Origin: an uncultured Pseudomonas sp.
GTDB taxonomy: Bacteria > Pseudomonadota > Gammaproteobacteria > Pseudomonadales > Pseudomonadaceae
Reading direction: 5' to 3'
Assembly: GCF_946886105.1 (NCBI RefSeq)
Contig: NZ_CAMPHV010000019.1
Coordinates: forward strand, 1 to 64,000
Length of the DNA stretch: 64,000 nt
The translations under genes were made by a program, and so were the position numbers. The first letter of the stretch is position 1; each line of letters begins with the position of its first letter. The notes under the pieces are model-generated. The model was not told the origin of the DNA. It searched no databases and worked only from the letters and a program-made list of their open reading frames with translations. Below, one piece after another: positions 32,087-42,421 of the stretch.

Positions 32087-33880
32087 TCAGAGACCGAAAT
32101 GTTCGGCCGGCAGGCTCATCATGCACTCGCTGCCGGCCTCGGCTGCGGCGAGATGACCGGCGGTGCGCGGCAGCAGACGCTTGAAGTAGAAGGCGCAGGT
32201 CGCCAGTTTAGCCCGGTAGAAGGCGGCATCGCCGCTACCCGCATCCAGCTTGTCCTGCGCGACCTTGGCCATGCGTAGCCAAAAATAGCCGAGAACGACG
32301 TAGCCGGAATACATCAGATAGTCCACCGATGCCGCACCGACCTCGTCGGCATTCTTCATCGCCGCCATCCCCAGATTCTGCGTCAGCTCGCCCCATTGCC
32401 TGTTCAGCCCGGCCAACTGCGCCACGTAGCCCTTGAGCTGGGCGTGCTCGGCCTCGGCCTCGCAGAACTTATGCACCCGCTTGGTGAAGCCGCGCAACAG
32501 CTTGCCCTGGCTACCGAGGACTTTACGCCCGAGCAGATCGAGGGCCTGGATGCCGTTGGTGCCTTCATAGATGGGGGCAATACGACAATCGCGCACCAAT
32601 TGCTCCATGCCCCACTCGCGGATATAGCCATGGCCGCCGAATACCTGCATGCCGTGGTTGGTCGCCTCCAGGCCGGTTTCGGTCATGAATGCCTTGCAGA
32701 TCGGGGTGAGCAGGGCCAGCAGGTTTTCCGCCTCGTGACGCTGTTCTTCGCTTTCCCCGGCATGCGCCTGATCGAGCAATTGCGCGGTGAAGTAGGCCAG
32801 GGCGCGGTTGCCTTCGTTGAACGCCTTCATGGTCAGCAGCATGCGCCGCACATCGGGGTGCACGATGATCGGATCGGCAGCCTTCTCCGGCGCTTTCGGC
32901 CCGGTCAGCGCGCGCATCTGCAAACGCTCGTTGGCGTATTTCAGCGCGCCCTGAAAGCTCGCCTCACCGAGGCACAGGCCCTGCATGCCGGTGCCCAGCC
33001 GCGCGTGGTTCATCATGGTGAACATGCAGTTGAGGCCCTTGTTGGCCTCGCCGATCAGATAGCCGCTGGCACCATCGAAGTTGATCACGCAGGTGGCCGA
33101 GGCCTTGATCCCCATCTTGTGCTCGATCGAACCGCAGGACACTGCATTGCGTGCGCCCACGCCAGTGGCGGCGGGCATGTACTTGGGCACGATAAACAGC
33201 GAAATGCCCTTGGTCCCGGCCGGTGCGTCCGGCAGCTTGGCCAGCACCAGGTGGACGATGTTCTCGCTCATATCGTGCTCGCCGGCGGAGATGAAGATCT
33301 TGCTGCCGCTGATCGCATAGCTGCCGTCGGCCTGGGGCACGGCACGGGTCTTGATTAGCCCTAAGTCGGTGCCGCAATGGGCTTCGGTCAGGCACATGGT
33401 GCCGGTCCAGCGGCCTTCGGTCATCGGCGTCAGGTAAGTCTGCTTCTGTTCCTCGCTGCCATGCGCATGGATCGCCGACATGGCGCCGTGGGTCAGGCCG
33501 GGATACATGGCCCAGGACTGGTTGGCCGAAGCGACCATCTCGCTGACGATCAGGCCGAGCGACTGCGGTAGGCCCTGGCCACCATAGGTGGGGTCGGTGG
33601 ACAGGCCCATCCAGCCGCCTTCGGCGTACTGGGCGAAGGCTTCCTTGAAGCCCTTGGGTGTGGTCACCACGCCCGCGTCGAACTGGCACTCCTCCTCATC
33701 GCCGGAACGATTCAGCGGCGCCAGCACCTGTTCGCAGAACTTGGCGCCTTCCTCGAGAATGGCGGCGACCATATCCGGGGTCGCATCGCTGGCGCCCTGG
33801 GCGGCATAGCTGGCGGGAAAGTCGAAAACTTCATCGAGCAGAAAGCGCATATCGCGCAAAGGAGCCTTGTAGTCGGGCAT
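32087..33880 (-). CDS. Acyl-CoA dehydrogenase, FadE type (paralogue 2)
   Basis: This 597-residue enzyme is a close relative of the genes on either side. It starts [20 protein letters not shown] and has MCLTEAHCGTDLGLIKT, VFGGHGYIREWGMEQLVRD and IYEGTNGIQALDL with the expected catalytic glutamate, plus the C-terminal extension. GGAG lies seven bases before the start. It is separated from paralogue 1 by a terminator-like hairpin, so the genes have separate transcripts. The roles of the three enzymes in fatty-acid chain-length use probably differ. Confidence 0.88.
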   Translation of the reverse strand: MPDYKAPLRDMRFLLDEVFDFPASYAAQGASDATPDMVAAILEEGAKFCEQVLAPLNRSGDEEECQFDAGVVTTPKGFKEAFAQYAEGGWMGLSTDPTYGGQGLPQSLGLIVSEMVASANQSWAMYPGLTHGAMSAIHAHGSEEQKQTYLTPMTEGRWTGTMCLTEAHCGTDLGLIKTRAVPQADGSYAISGSKIFISAGEHDMSENIVHLVLAKLPDAPAGTKGISLFIVPKYMPAATGVGARNAVSCGSIEHKMGIKASATCVINFDGASGYLIGEANKGLNCMFTMMNHARLGTGMQGLCLGEASFQGALKYANERLQMRALTGPKAPEKAADPIIVHPDVRRMLLTMKAFNEGNRALAYFTAQLLDQAHAGESEEQRHEAENLLALLTPICKAFMTETGLEATNHGMQVFGGHGYIREWGMEQLVRDCRIAPIYEGTNGIQALDLLGRKVLGSQGKLLRGFTKRVHKFCEAEAEHAQLKGYVAQLAGLNRQWGELTQNLGMAAMKNADEVGAASVDYLMYSGYVVLGYFWLRMAKVAQDKLDAGSGDAAFYRAKLATCAFYFKRLLPRTAGHLAAAEAGSECMMSLPAEHFGL

Positions 33881-33992
33881 GGTCGTTCTCCGTCAACGGC
33901 GCGCAGAGCGCGAATGGGGGCATCACGCTACGGCTTTGATGGGGGCGCTCACAATCAATGTGCGGCTGCTGAATGGACCGCCATAACCGGCT

Positions 33993-35300
33993 TCAACCGC
34001 GCGAGGCAGTCAGTTTGACCGCGCCACGGCGTTGCCCGTGGCTGCGAATGCAATTGCGCCCGGCTTCCTTGGCGCCGTACAGCGCCTGGTCGGCGGCCTT
34101 GATCACCTGCTCCGGGTTGGTTTGCTCCGCCCCGCGCTCGGCCACGCCCATGCTCAGGGTCACCGAGACTTGCGCGGCTGTCGAACCGGCACGCCTTTGC
34201 CGACCCTGCTTGTCGTTCCGCGGACGGTTCTCCTTGTCGCGCAATTGCAGGCGATAGGCCTCCACAGCTTGGCGCACGGTCTCCAGATGCGGCAAACATT
34301 CGTCCAGGGTCTTACCGGGGAACAGCAGGGTGAACTCCTCGCCGCCGTAGCGGTAGGCCCTACCGCCACCGCCGATCTTGCGCAACTGATTGGCGACCAC
34401 CCGCAGCACCTGATCGCCGACATCATGACCATGGCTATCGTTGAATTTCTTGAAGTGGTCGACGTCGGCCATGGCGATCACATAGTTGCGCCCCAAGCGC
34501 TGCAAGCGCTCGTTCAATGCGCGCCGCCCGGGCAGGCCGGTCAGCTCGTCGCGAAAGGCCATCTGGTACGCCTCGTGCGCCAGCGCGGCAACCAGAACCA
34601 GCATCATCAGGCTGCTCATCACCTGCAACGCATGGGGCAGGACAAAGGTATTGGGCAACATCCAGAACACGCCGAGCAGCCCGACCAGTTGCGCCGCATG
34701 CAACGGCCGCGGCATGCGCAGGTATTGCAGCAGCAACAAGGCTGCGCCGATAAAAAACACCGGGTACGCCAGCTGCGCCAGGCTCATCCACTCGCCATGC
34801 AAAGCGGGCCAATGCACCTGCGCCAACCACTGCGCCAACGCCTCGGGATAACGCTGCGCCAAGGCCATGGCCACCGCGCTCACAGCCAGCAATACCGCGC
34901 CGCGGGCAAGCAGGTCCTGGAGCAGATGGGTGCGTTCCGGCCAGGCCGCATACAGGCCATAGAGCAGCGGTAACAATAGGCTGCAGAGGTGGAATATCAG
35001 CGCCGCATCGCCGCGCAATTGCGCCTTTTGCAGGAAGTGATCGAGTTGTACATCGAGCAAAAAATAACCGAGGTAAAGGACCAGCAGGAGAAACAGTTCG
35101 CGCTGGCGGCCATACACCAGGCAGAAAGCGCCGCCGAGCAATAACAACAAGGTCGGCAGAACGTTGAACAAGGACAGGAAAAACTCGCTGAGCGCCGGCT
35201 GGGCGGCAGCCAGAAACCCACCGCAGAGCAATAGCAGCGAAGGCAGAAAATGACTGAGGCGCGCAGCGGCAAGGCGGGACAAAGCGGGCTCCAGGAGCAC
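33993..35300 (-). CDS. Membrane diguanylate cyclase (GGDEF)
   Basis: This 435-residue protein has a polytopic N-terminal membrane region (about seven helices, residues 20-245) and a C-terminal GGDEF domain (residues 250-420). It has the nucleotide-binding DVDHFKKFND (279-288) and the active GGEEF motif (319-323), so it should make cyclic di-GMP. The usual product-inhibition site RxxD just before GGEEF is absent (GGGGRAYRY). There is a lysine/arginine-rich insertion (DKENRPRNDKQGRQRR) after the motif. It lies between two fatty-acid dehydrogenase genes, and the membrane domain may sense a lipid or redox state. That link is inference. Confidence 0.88.
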   Translation of the reverse strand: MLLEPALSRLAAARLSHFLPSLLLLCGGFLAAAQPALSEFFLSLFNVLPTLLLLLGGAFCLVYGRQRELFLLLVLYLGYFLLDVQLDHFLQKAQLRGDAALIFHLCSLLLPLLYGLYAAWPERTHLLQDLLARGAVLLAVSAVAMALAQRYPEALAQWLAQVHWPALHGEWMSLAQLAYPVFFIGAALLLLQYLRMPRPLHAAQLVGLLGVFWMLPNTFVLPHALQVMSSLMMLVLVAALAHEAYQMAFRDELTGLPGRRALNERLQRLGRNYVIAMADVDHFKKFNDSHGHDVGDQVLRVVANQLRKIGGGGRAYRYGGEEFTLLFPGKTLDECLPHLETVRQAVEAYRLQLRDKENRPRNDKQGRQRRAGSTAAQVSVTLSMGVAERGAEQTNPEQVIKAADQALYGAKEAGRNCIRSHGQRRGAVKLTASRG

Positions 35301-35419
35301 AGCGACGATGAACGCAATCGAGCATTCTGCCCCCCAATTGCGTCTTGTGTATGGATAAGGCTCGCAAATCTACGATTTTTTAGCCTATGCCCGATTACCT
35401 GTGCAAGCTGCGGTACCTT

Positions 35420-35496
35420 GTAGCCTGGATACAATCCGAGAAAGGTTGCGCATGCACCACCGGCCCCGGATTGCGCTTAGGCTTATTCGGGCTACG
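35420..35496. repeat. GTAGCC-type REP-like hairpin, copy 2
   Basis: Outer arms GTAGCC and GGCTAC with inner CCCCGGATTG/CAATCC pairing, more diverged than the other copies. The rest of 35301-35554 holds no gene. Confidence 0.6.
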
Positions 35497-35554
35497 GGCT
35501 TTGCTTGTGCGCTAACGGCATTCGCCGCAGGGACGCAGCATGCAAGCCCTAATA

Positions 35555-35588
35555 AAAAAACCGCTGCTTTTAAGGGCAGCGGTTTTTG
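35555..35588 (-). terminator. Terminator of fadE paralogue 3
   Basis: CCGCTGC-loop-GCAGCGG with an A-run on one side and a T-run on the other, about 20 bases beyond the stop at 35610. Confidence 0.8.
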
Positions 35589-35609
35589 TGCAGCGATAAC
35601 GCCGGGAAC

Positions 35610-37415
35610 TTAGTAACCCAGGGCGAAATCTTCTTCGTCCATGTCCATCAGGTTACCGGCACCGGACAGCATGGCTTCCACATGGGCGCGGGTACGCGGC
35701 AGGATACGTGCGAAGTAGAAACGCGCGGTCTGCAGCTTGGCCTTGTAGAAGGCCTCGTCTTCGGTACCGGCAGCGAGCTTCTCGGCAGCCAGGCGTGCCA
35801 TGTCGGCCCAGAAGTAGGCCAGGCAGACATAACCGGAATACATCAGGTAATCCACCGAAGCGGCACCGACTTCTTCGCGGTCCTTCATCGCCGCCATGCC
35901 GATCTTCATGGTCAGTTCGCCCCACTCCTTGTTCAGCTTGGCCAGCGGCTCGATCAGTCCTTTAACCGACTCGTTGCCTTCGTTGGCCTGGCAGAACTTG
36001 TGCACGATCTTGGTGAAGCCTTTCAGCGCTTCGCCTTGGGTCTGCAGGACTTTACGACCGAGCAGGTCGAGTGCCTGGATACCGGTGGTGCCTTCGTACA
36101 GCATGGAGATACGGCTGTCGCGAACGTTCTGCTCCATGCCCCACTCGGCGATAAAGCCGTGGCCGCCATAGATCTGGATGCCGTGGTTGGCCGCTTCGAA
36201 GCCGACTTCGGTCATAAAGGCTTTGGCGATCGGCGTGAGGAAAGCCAGCAGCGCGTCTGCCTGCTTCTTCTCGGCTTCGTCCTGGCTGTACTTGACGATG
36301 TCGACCTGCTTGGCGGTGAAGTACACCATCGCGCGGTTGCCTTCGGCAAAGGCCTTCATGGTCAGCAGCATGCGGCGCACGTCCGGATGCACGATGATCG
36401 GGTCTGCGGCTTTTTCCGGCGCTTTCGGGCCAGTCAAAGAACGCATCTGCAGGCGCTCGCGAGCGTACTTCAGGCCGCCCTGGAAGCCGGCTTCGGCGTG
36501 AGCCAGACCTTGCAGTGCGGTACCCAGACGCGCGGTGTTCATGAAGGTGAACATGCAGTTCAGACCTTTGTTCGCCGGGCCGATCAGATAACCGGTGGCC
36601 GCGTCGAAGTTCATCACGCAGGTGGCGTTACCGTGGATACCCATCTTGTGCTCGATCGAGCCACAGGACACCGCGTTACGCTCGCCCGCGCCGCCTTCGG
36701 CGTTCGGCAGGAACTTGGGCACGATGAACAGCGAGATGCCTTTGGTGCCGGCCGGTGCATCGGGCAGGCGCGCCAGAACGATGTGGACGATGTTATCGGC
36801 CATGTCGTGTTCACCGGCGGAGATGAAGATCTTGGTGCCGGAAACCTTGTAGCTGCCGTCGGCCTGCGGTTCGGCCTTGGTGCGCAGCATGCCCAGGTCG
36901 GTGCCGCAATGCGGCTCGGTCAGGCACATGGTGCCGGTCCACTCGCCGGAAACCAGCTTGGTCAGATAAGCATGCTTCTGCTCGTCGGTACCGTGCTCGG
37001 AGATGGTGTTCATCGCACCGTGGGACAGGCCGGGGTACATACCCCAGGACCAGTTGGCGGTGCCGACCATTTCGCTGATCGCCAGGCCCAGGGACTCGGG
37101 CAGCCCCTGACCGCCGTGGTCGACGTTGTGCGCCAGGCTCGGCCAGCCGCCTTCGACGAATTGCTTGTAGGCTTCTTTGAAGCCAGTCGGGGTTTTAACG
37201 CCGGATTCGCTCCAGGTGCAACCTTCGGTGTCACCTACACGATTCAGCGGGGACAGTACCTGCTCACAGAACTTGGCGCCTTCTTCGAGGATGGCGTCGA
37301 CCATGTCCGGAGTAGCGTCCTGGCAGCCAGGCAGGCTCTGATAATGCGCTTCGTAGCCGAGCAGTTCGTCGCGAACGAAGCGAATATCACGCAAGGGGGC
37401 CTTGTAATCAGGCAT
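35610..37415 (-). CDS. Acyl-CoA dehydrogenase, FadE type (PA0506-like)
   Basis: This 601-residue FadE-type enzyme has the same architecture as its two paralogues: [17 protein letters not shown] at the start, [17 protein letters not shown] in the centre and [19 protein letters not shown] later. It ends ...EDFALGY. Its active-site segment reads [13 protein letters not shown]. By gene order it corresponds to P. aeruginosa PA0506, which I recall as a PsrA target. A PsrA-type palindrome lies about 96 bases upstream (37511-37524), so induction by long-chain fatty acids through PsrA release is likely. It probably carries the main inducible first step of beta-oxidation in this cluster. Confidence 0.9.
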   Translation of the reverse strand: MPDYKAPLRDIRFVRDELLGYEAHYQSLPGCQDATPDMVDAILEEGAKFCEQVLSPLNRVGDTEGCTWSESGVKTPTGFKEAYKQFVEGGWPSLAHNVDHGGQGLPESLGLAISEMVGTANWSWGMYPGLSHGAMNTISEHGTDEQKHAYLTKLVSGEWTGTMCLTEPHCGTDLGMLRTKAEPQADGSYKVSGTKIFISAGEHDMADNIVHIVLARLPDAPAGTKGISLFIVPKFLPNAEGGAGERNAVSCGSIEHKMGIHGNATCVMNFDAATGYLIGPANKGLNCMFTFMNTARLGTALQGLAHAEAGFQGGLKYARERLQMRSLTGPKAPEKAADPIIVHPDVRRMLLTMKAFAEGNRAMVYFTAKQVDIVKYSQDEAEKKQADALLAFLTPIAKAFMTEVGFEAANHGIQIYGGHGFIAEWGMEQNVRDSRISMLYEGTTGIQALDLLGRKVLQTQGEALKGFTKIVHKFCQANEGNESVKGLIEPLAKLNKEWGELTMKIGMAAMKDREEVGAASVDYLMYSGYVCLAYFWADMARLAAEKLAAGTEDEAFYKAKLQTARFYFARILPRTRAHVEAMLSGAGNLMDMDEEDFALGY

Positions 37416-37510
37416 AGCGGTTAACCTCTGCGGTGGATTCTAAAGTGTAGGTGACCGGAACGGTCGCACTGGGTTCGATGCCGATTTTGCAGTCTTTGCA
37501 CTCGAACAAT

Positions 37511-37537
37511 CAAACAGGCGTTTGAAACATACGTTTA
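37511..37537. promoter_or_regulatory. PsrA operator(s) upstream of fadE
   Basis: CAAAC-AGGC-GTTTG (37511-37524) fits the published PsrA consensus (C/G)AAAC-N2-4-GTTT(G/C). A second, weaker half-overlapping site GAAAC-ATAC-GTTTA follows (37524-37537). It lies 96 bases before the fadE start. Confidence 0.7.
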
Positions 37538-37571
37538 CGCCCATCCCTTGTCAAGCATCGGCAAAGGTTCG

Positions 37572-38297
37572 TTATGCGCGTAGATCGATCAACGGCCCCG
37601 TCGAATCGGCACCACCCAGGCGCCGATACAGTTCCAGACTAGGCAATGCCGATGCCGCCTGCTCGGCTGCCGACGGGTTTTCCACCGACAGCTCGTCCTG
37701 CGCGGTTTCTTCCGCGCGCTGCGGGCGGTTTTCGGCGGTCTCGCTGCGCTGCTGCTCGGCAAGCTCAGCCCGGGCCTGGGTCATCTGTGCCTGGGCTTGA
37801 GCCGCGACACGGAGATCCTGGGCCGAGGGCTCGGCAGGCGCCAAGGCCGCACGCAGTACGATTTCCATTTTCCTCAGCGTGGCTTCGGGGTCGTTCGGCA
37901 CAGCACTGACATCGATGCTGACCTCGCCGCCTACGGCATAGCGCTTGCCGTCCGGGCCACGGGTGAAGGTGTAGGTGGGCGCCCCCGCATAGACCCCGCC
38001 GACGGCGGCATGGGCCTGCTCATGGGTGCGCACTTCGGCATCGCGACTGACCAGCTCAGCGATTTCGAGCTGTTCCAGGCGCTGTTGCTGTGGGCTTTCT
38101 TGGGGGGTTTGGCCGTTAGCGGCGGAGGTTTCATCCGCCTCGGCGCGCTGCTCGTCGCTCGGCGCGGCTGCCGACGCGGTGGGTACCCGAGCCGAGCGGG
38201 AGGTGACGGGATCGGCAGAAACATCGGGTGTAGCCGGACGGGCCGGCAGTGAGGACGCTGCAGGCGCAAGGTACATCGCTGCGCCGCCAATCTGCAT
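37572..38297 (-). CDS. SprA-related putative metalloprotease-motif protein
   Basis: This 241-residue protein has a low-complexity, Ala/Pro/Ser-rich N-terminal region (1-75). A conserved core follows (about 76-160) with [20 protein letters not shown] and [15 protein letters not shown], then a charged helical tail. HEQAH is a shortened zinc-protease-like motif, and annotation pipelines name the family a putative metalloprotease (CJM1_0395/SprA-related). The enzymatic activity is not established. The start at 38297 (MQIGG) is preferred over the internal ATG at 38276. A position next to the biotin operon and PA0506-like gene agrees with other Pseudomonas genomes. Confidence 0.75.
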   Translation of the reverse strand: MQIGGAAMYLAPAASSLPARPATPDVSADPVTSRSARVPTASAAAPSDEQRAEADETSAANGQTPQESPQQQRLEQLEIAELVSRDAEVRTHEQAHAAVGGVYAGAPTYTFTRGPDGKRYAVGGEVSIDVSAVPNDPEATLRKMEIVLRAALAPAEPSAQDLRVAAQAQAQMTQARAELAEQQRSETAENRPQRAEETAQDELSVENPSAAEQAASALPSLELYRRLGGADSTGPLIDLRA

Positions 38298-38374
38298 ATA
38301 AGCGTTCCTCGCCTCGAGCCTCCGGGCCGCTTCCGGAGTTGTTACAAAATTTAATCAGGCCCGCGACAAACCAC

Positions 38375-38674
38375 TCAAGCGCTGGTGTCGATCAACGTCC
38401 CCAGCACCTCGTCGGCGGTTTTCACCACCTTGGCGCCCGCCTCGGCCTCGTTCTGCCCTTGCCGTAACGCCACCAGGCTCTCGGCCAGATCGGGCCTGCT
38501 CTGCTCGGCCGAACTGGGCGTCGGATTGACCTGATTGGCCGGCAGTGTCGAAGTCGGCTGCGGCAAGGGGGTCGCCGCATTGCTGGCAATATCGGCCGCG
38601 GCCTGATCGACCCGGCGCTGTCCGGACTGGATGGCGCCGATGCCGGCATTGAAAGCATTACCGGAGATTTCCAT
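38375..38674 (-). CDS. Conserved small protein with flagellin-like N-terminal pattern
   Basis: This 99-residue protein starts EISGNAFNAGIGAIQSGQRR, then VDQAAADIA and a Pro/Thr/Ser-rich linker (PLPQPTSTLPANQVNPTPSS), and ends with a helix. The N-terminal pattern resembles the first helix of flagellar rod and hook proteins but is too short to be one. The start at 38674 has GGGAG at good spacing; upstream ATGs at 38692 and 38716 lack one. It probably forms a pair with the metalloprotease-motif gene 77 bases downstream. Function unknown. Confidence 0.65.
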   Translation of the reverse strand: MEISGNAFNAGIGAIQSGQRRVDQAAADIASNAATPLPQPTSTLPANQVNPTPSSAEQSRPDLAESLVALRQGQNEAEAGAKVVKTADEVLGTLIDTSA

Positions 38675-38846
38675 ACCTAAGCTCCCGCTCATTGGCAGAA
38701 CCGTATCTGTATTCATTGAAGCAGAGATTGCTCGAAAAATGTACAGGCAAAAGGCTATGGCGAAAATCCTGCTTATAGCCTGGAGATCGGCATATGCCGC
38801 CGATACGATCCGGGGAAATTGCATTGGCCACGCCGACCGACGCGCC

Positions 38847-39536
38847 TTATATGCCCGGATCGAGCAGCCCCAGATCGAGATAACCGGCCACCGCCGCGGG
38901 CGTGGCTTCGGCCAGGCGCGGCAGATAGCCCAGGCAAGGCGCCGGCAGACGCTCGGCGAGGGTCGCCAGGTTGTCTTCGAGGCGGGACGTCTGCGGGTCG
39001 ACCAGATTGGCCACCCAGCCCGCCAATACCAGGCCGTCGCGCGCGATCGCCTCGGCCGTCAGCAGCGCCTGATTGATGCAGCCCAGACGCACACCGACCA
39101 CCAGGATCACCGGCAAATTCAGCGCGATCGGCAGATCGGCCAGCGTCGCCCGCCCCGCCAACGGCACCCGCCAACCGCCGGCGCCCTCGACCAGGGTGAA
39201 GTCCGCTCGCTTATCCAGAATCGCCCGCACCGGGCCATGCAACGCCTCCACATCCAGCACCACACCGGCTTCGCGGGCCGCCAGATGCGGGGCGATGGCC
39301 GGCTCGAAGGCCAGCGGATTGACCTCTTCGTAGCGTAGCGCCAGGGTGCACTCGCCGAGCAGGGCCAGGGCATCCTCGTTACGCAAACCCTCGGCGCTAC
39401 GCTGACAGCCCGAGGCCACCGGCTTGGCCGCGGCGGTGGACAGCCCGGCCATGCGCGCTGCGTGCAGCAGGCCGGCGGCGACCGTGGTCTTGCCGATTTC
39501 AGTATCGGTGCCGGTGACGAAATAGGCTCGAGTCAT
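38847..39536 (-). CDS. bioD: Dethiobiotin synthetase
   Basis: This 229-residue enzyme closes the ureido ring of dethiobiotin from 7,8-diaminopelargonate, CO2 and ATP. The P-loop GTDTEIGKT (residues 9-17) and VEGAGGWRVPL are diagnostic. The start at 39536 has GGAGAGG seven bases upstream, and the in-frame extension to 39701 is spurious. It is the last gene of the bioB-bioF-bioH-bioC-bioD run, 82 bases after bioC. Confidence 0.95.
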   Translation of the reverse strand: MTRAYFVTGTDTEIGKTTVAAGLLHAARMAGLSTAAAKPVASGCQRSAEGLRNEDALALLGECTLALRYEEVNPLAFEPAIAPHLAAREAGVVLDVEALHGPVRAILDKRADFTLVEGAGGWRVPLAGRATLADLPIALNLPVILVVGVRLGCINQALLTAEAIARDGLVLAGWVANLVDPQTSRLEDNLATLAERLPAPCLGYLPRLAEATPAAVAGYLDLGLLDPGI

Positions 39537-39618
39537 AGCAACCTCTCCTGCTCGGCTGGTCTTGCCGGCTCTCCAGCAACAATCAGGGTATCGGTACAGG
39601 TGACGGAACAGGTCGCGG

Positions 39619-40428
39619 TCATGCTTGGCGCTCCTTGTGCAGTACGCCGTACACCACTTGATAAGTCGCCGGCAGCCCTTGCGGTTGGCGAAACTGCTCA
39701 TACGCGGCGAGCAGCGCGAGCATGCGCGCGCGCCCGGTCAAACCGCCTGGCCGGCCGGGGTTGAGGTTGTGCGCGCCCAGGGCTTTGAGTTCATGGGTGA
39801 GGCTGCGCACATCCGGGTAATGCAGCACCTGCGGGCGGCTTTGCAGGCTCAGTACCTGCAATCCGCTGGCGGCGCAAAGCCCTTGGTAGTCCTCGAAGCG
39901 ACGGAAGCGGTTGACGTGGACGAAGCCGTCCACCGCTTGCCAGCTGTCGCGCAACTCCCGCAGCGTGCCGACGCACAGACTGCTGAAGGCCAATACGCCG
40001 CCCGGCCGCAGCACCCGCCGAGCCTCACGCAATACCGCGGCGAAATCCCCGCACCATTGCAGTGCCAGGCTGGAGAACAGCAGATCGCAGGACTCGTCGC
40101 CCAGCGGCAGGCGCTCGGCGTCGCCGGCGACGAAGTGCCGCGCGCCCGCCAACGGCCGCGCATGACGCAACATGCCTTCGGCGATATCCACGGCGACGCC
40201 TTCGGCGCCTGGGAAGCGCTCGCCGAGGGTGCGACTGAAATAGCCGGTGCCGCAGCCCAGGTCCAGCCAGCGAGCAGGGCTGCTCGACTCAGGTAACCGC
40301 GCCAACAGCTCATGACCCACCGCCCGCTGCAGCGCGGCGACGCTGTCGTAGCTCTCGGCGGCGCGGGAAAAGGAAGCGGCCACCTGATGTTTATCCGGCA
40401 GGCCGCCAGGCTGGTAGGTTTCGCTCAT
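39619..40428 (-). CDS. bioC: Malonyl-ACP O-methyltransferase
   Basis: This 269-residue SAM-dependent methyltransferase masks malonyl-ACP as a methyl ester to start pimelate synthesis. Motif [12 protein letters not shown] is at residues 56-66, and [10 protein letters not shown] and [13 protein letters not shown] follow as in the family. The start at 40428 (MSETYQPGG) excludes translated repeat sequence upstream, where a strong hairpin at 40442-40502 separates it from bioH. BioH later removes the methyl group. Confidence 0.93.
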   Translation of the reverse strand: MSETYQPGGLPDKHQVAASFSRAAESYDSVAALQRAVGHELLARLPESSSPARWLDLGCGTGYFSRTLGERFPGAEGVAVDIAEGMLRHARPLAGARHFVAGDAERLPLGDESCDLLFSSLALQWCGDFAAVLREARRVLRPGGVLAFSSLCVGTLRELRDSWQAVDGFVHVNRFRRFEDYQGLCAASGLQVLSLQSRPQVLHYPDVRSLTHELKALGAHNLNPGRPGGLTGRARMLALLAAYEQFRQPQGLPATYQVVYGVLHKERQA

Positions 40429-40441
40429 TGGTTGGCCTTGA

Positions 40442-40502
40442 CGTAGGGTGCGCCGTGCGCACCATTGATCCGCCACCATTGGTGCGCACGGCGCACCCTA
40501 CG
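40442..40502. repeat. Perfect 23-bp inverted repeat inside the bio operon
   Basis: CGTAGGGTGCGCCGTGCGCA... and its exact complement, 23-base arms around a 15-base loop, fill the bioH-bioC gap. The outer GTAGGGTG motif links it to the repeats at 25-108 and 3656-3740. There is no T-run, so it may modulate rather than end transcription. Confidence 0.8.
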
Positions 40503-40506
40503 GAGA

Positions 40507-41238
40507 TCAATCATCACCGACCTCGTGCAGAAATGCCTGAATCGCCGCGGCCAGCTCGTGGGGACGTTCCAGGGCGAAGGCATGGCTGGCGCTGTCGAGC
40601 AGACCGATTTCGACATCCGGCAGCAATGCCAGCAGGGCCTGCGCAGCTCCGCCAGGCACCAGGGCATCCAGACCGGCGAACAAATGCAGTTGCGGGCCGA
40701 CGAAGGCCTGCACGGCCGCACGGGTATCCAAAGCAGCCAACAGATCCAGCCCGGCCAACAGCTGCGCCGGCGCAATGGCCGGCGCGGCCGCCTGCAACTG
40801 CCGCGACAGACCGCGCGGGTCGGCGGCGCCCTGGGCACAGAGCAAGGCGAAGCGCTTCAGAGTAGCGCGCGCATCGTCTGCGCAGCCCTGGCGAAAGGCG
40901 GTGAATGTCTCTGCGGCCATGGCGCTAGGCCAATCCGCGTCGGCGACGAAGCGCAGGTTGCTGGCCAAGGTCAACAAGCCGGGGCAGCGCTCACCACGGC
41001 GCGCGGCCAGTTCGGCGGCGAGCATGCCGCCCAAGGACCAGCCGCCGAGCCAGGCGTCTTGCGCAAGGTTGTCGTCCAACTCGTCGAGCCAGTCGGCGGG
41101 GTCGCTGGAATCGAGCAATGGCAGCGGCTCGATCTCGACATGCAAACGCGGATCGAGGCCACGCAAGGCGGCCGCCAAGGGCTCGAGCGGCGCCGTACCC
41201 AGGCCCCAACCGGGCAATAGAATCAGCCGATCACGCAT
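40507..41238 (-). CDS. bioH: Pimeloyl-ACP methyl ester carboxylesterase
   Basis: This 243-residue alpha/beta hydrolase opens [13 protein letters not shown]. It has the nucleophile elbow GGWSLGG (Ser68), an acid in FAGLDALVP and the histidine in DSASHAFAL. It releases the methyl ester that BioC added, ending pimeloyl-ACP synthesis. The start at 41238 overlaps the end of bioF by eight bases, giving coupling. Confidence 0.92.
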   Translation of the reverse strand: MRDRLILLPGWGLGTAPLEPLAAALRGLDPRLHVEIEPLPLLDSSDPADWLDELDDNLAQDAWLGGWSLGGMLAAELAARRGERCPGLLTLASNLRFVADADWPSAMAAETFTAFRQGCADDARATLKRFALLCAQGAADPRGLSRQLQAAAPAIAPAQLLAGLDLLAALDTRAAVQAFVGPQLHLFAGLDALVPGGAAQALLALLPDVEIGLLDSASHAFALERPHELAAAIQAFLHEVGDD

Positions 41239-42412
41239 TGGCGGCATCCGCCTCGGGCAGCAGCGCCCAGCACTCGGCCAGGGCCTCGAGCAGCAACTCC
41301 AACTGCGCCAGGCTATGGGCCGCCGACAGCGTCACCCGCAGGCGCGCGCTACCGGCCGGCACGGTTGGCGGGCGAATCGCGGTGACCAGCAAACCGCGCT
41401 CACGCAGCAACTGCGACAACTGCAACGCGCGGGCGCTGTCGCCGACCAGGATCGGCTGGATCGGCGTGGCGCTGTCCATCAATTGCAGGCCGATCGCCTG
41501 GGCGCCTGCGCGGAAGCGCTTGATCAGGTCATCCAGGTGCTCGCGGCGCCAGTGTTCGCTGCGCAGCAGCTCCAGGCTCTTCAAGGTGGCGCAGGCCAGC
41601 GCCGGCGGCTGGCTGGTGGTGTAGATATAGGGCCGGGCGAATTGCACCAGGGTTTCGATCAGCTCCTCGCTGCCGGCGACAAAGGCGCCGGCCGTGCCGA
41701 AAGCCTTGCCGAGGGTGCCGACCAACACCTGCACGTTGTCCACGCCCAGGCCGAAATGCTCGACGATGCCGCCGCCGGTGGCGCCGAGCGGGCCGAAGCC
41801 ATGGGCGTCGTCGACCATCACCCAGGCGCCGGCCTTACGCGCTTCGGCGCACAGCGCCGGCAAGTCGGCCAGGTCGCCGTCCATGCTGAACACGCCGTCG
41901 CTCACCACCAGGGTATCGCCGTCTGCCTTGGCCAGGCGGTTGGCCAGACTGGCCGCGTCGTTGTGCAGATAACGCGAGAAGCGCGCCCCGGAAAGCAGGC
42001 CGGCATCCAACAGCGAGGCATGGTTGAGGCGGTCTTCCAGCACCGTATCGCCCTGGCCGACCAGCGCGGTGACCGCGCCCAGGTTGGCCATATAGCCGGT
42101 GGAGAACAGCAGCGCCCGCGGCCGTCCAGTGAATTCGGCCAGGGCCTCTTCCAATTCGTGATGCGGGGTGCTGTGGCCGATCACCAGATGGGAGGCGCCG
42201 CCGCCGACGCCCCATTTCTCTGCGCCGGCGCGCCAGGCCTCGATCACCTGAGGGTGATTGGCCAAACCGAGGTAATCGTTGGAACAGAAGGCCAGCAGTT
42301 CTCGGCCGTCGACCTTGACCAGTGGCCCTTGCGGCGATTCGAGCAAAGGGCGTTGGCGATAGAGGTTGGCGGTGCGGCGCTCGGCGAGGCGTGAGGCGAG
42401 ATCGAAGGGCAT
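41231..42412 (-). CDS. bioF: 8-amino-7-oxononanoate synthase
   Basis: This 393-residue PLP enzyme condenses pimeloyl-ACP and alanine. It has [13 protein letters not shown], the [10 protein letters not shown] region and the PLP lysine K236 in [10 protein letters not shown]. The start at 42412 (MPFDLASRL) has GGAG seven bases upstream. It follows bioB after a gap filled by an inverted repeat. Confidence 0.95.
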   Translation of the reverse strand: MPFDLASRLAERRTANLYRQRPLLESPQGPLVKVDGRELLAFCSNDYLGLANHPQVIEAWRAGAEKWGVGGGASHLVIGHSTPHHELEEALAEFTGRPRALLFSTGYMANLGAVTALVGQGDTVLEDRLNHASLLDAGLLSGARFSRYLHNDAASLANRLAKADGDTLVVSDGVFSMDGDLADLPALCAEARKAGAWVMVDDAHGFGPLGATGGGIVEHFGLGVDNVQVLVGTLGKAFGTAGAFVAGSEELIETLVQFARPYIYTTSQPPALACATLKSLELLRSEHWRREHLDDLIKRFRAGAQAIGLQLMDSATPIQPILVGDSARALQLSQLLRERGLLVTAIRPPTVPAGSARLRVTLSAAHSLAQLELLLEALAECWALLPEADAANA

Positions 42413-42421
42413 CAAAAGCTC

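Noticed and set aside
37572..38297. HEQAH motif considered as proof of protease activity
   Set aside because: The motif is only part of the family signature; enzymatic activity has not been shown from sequence.
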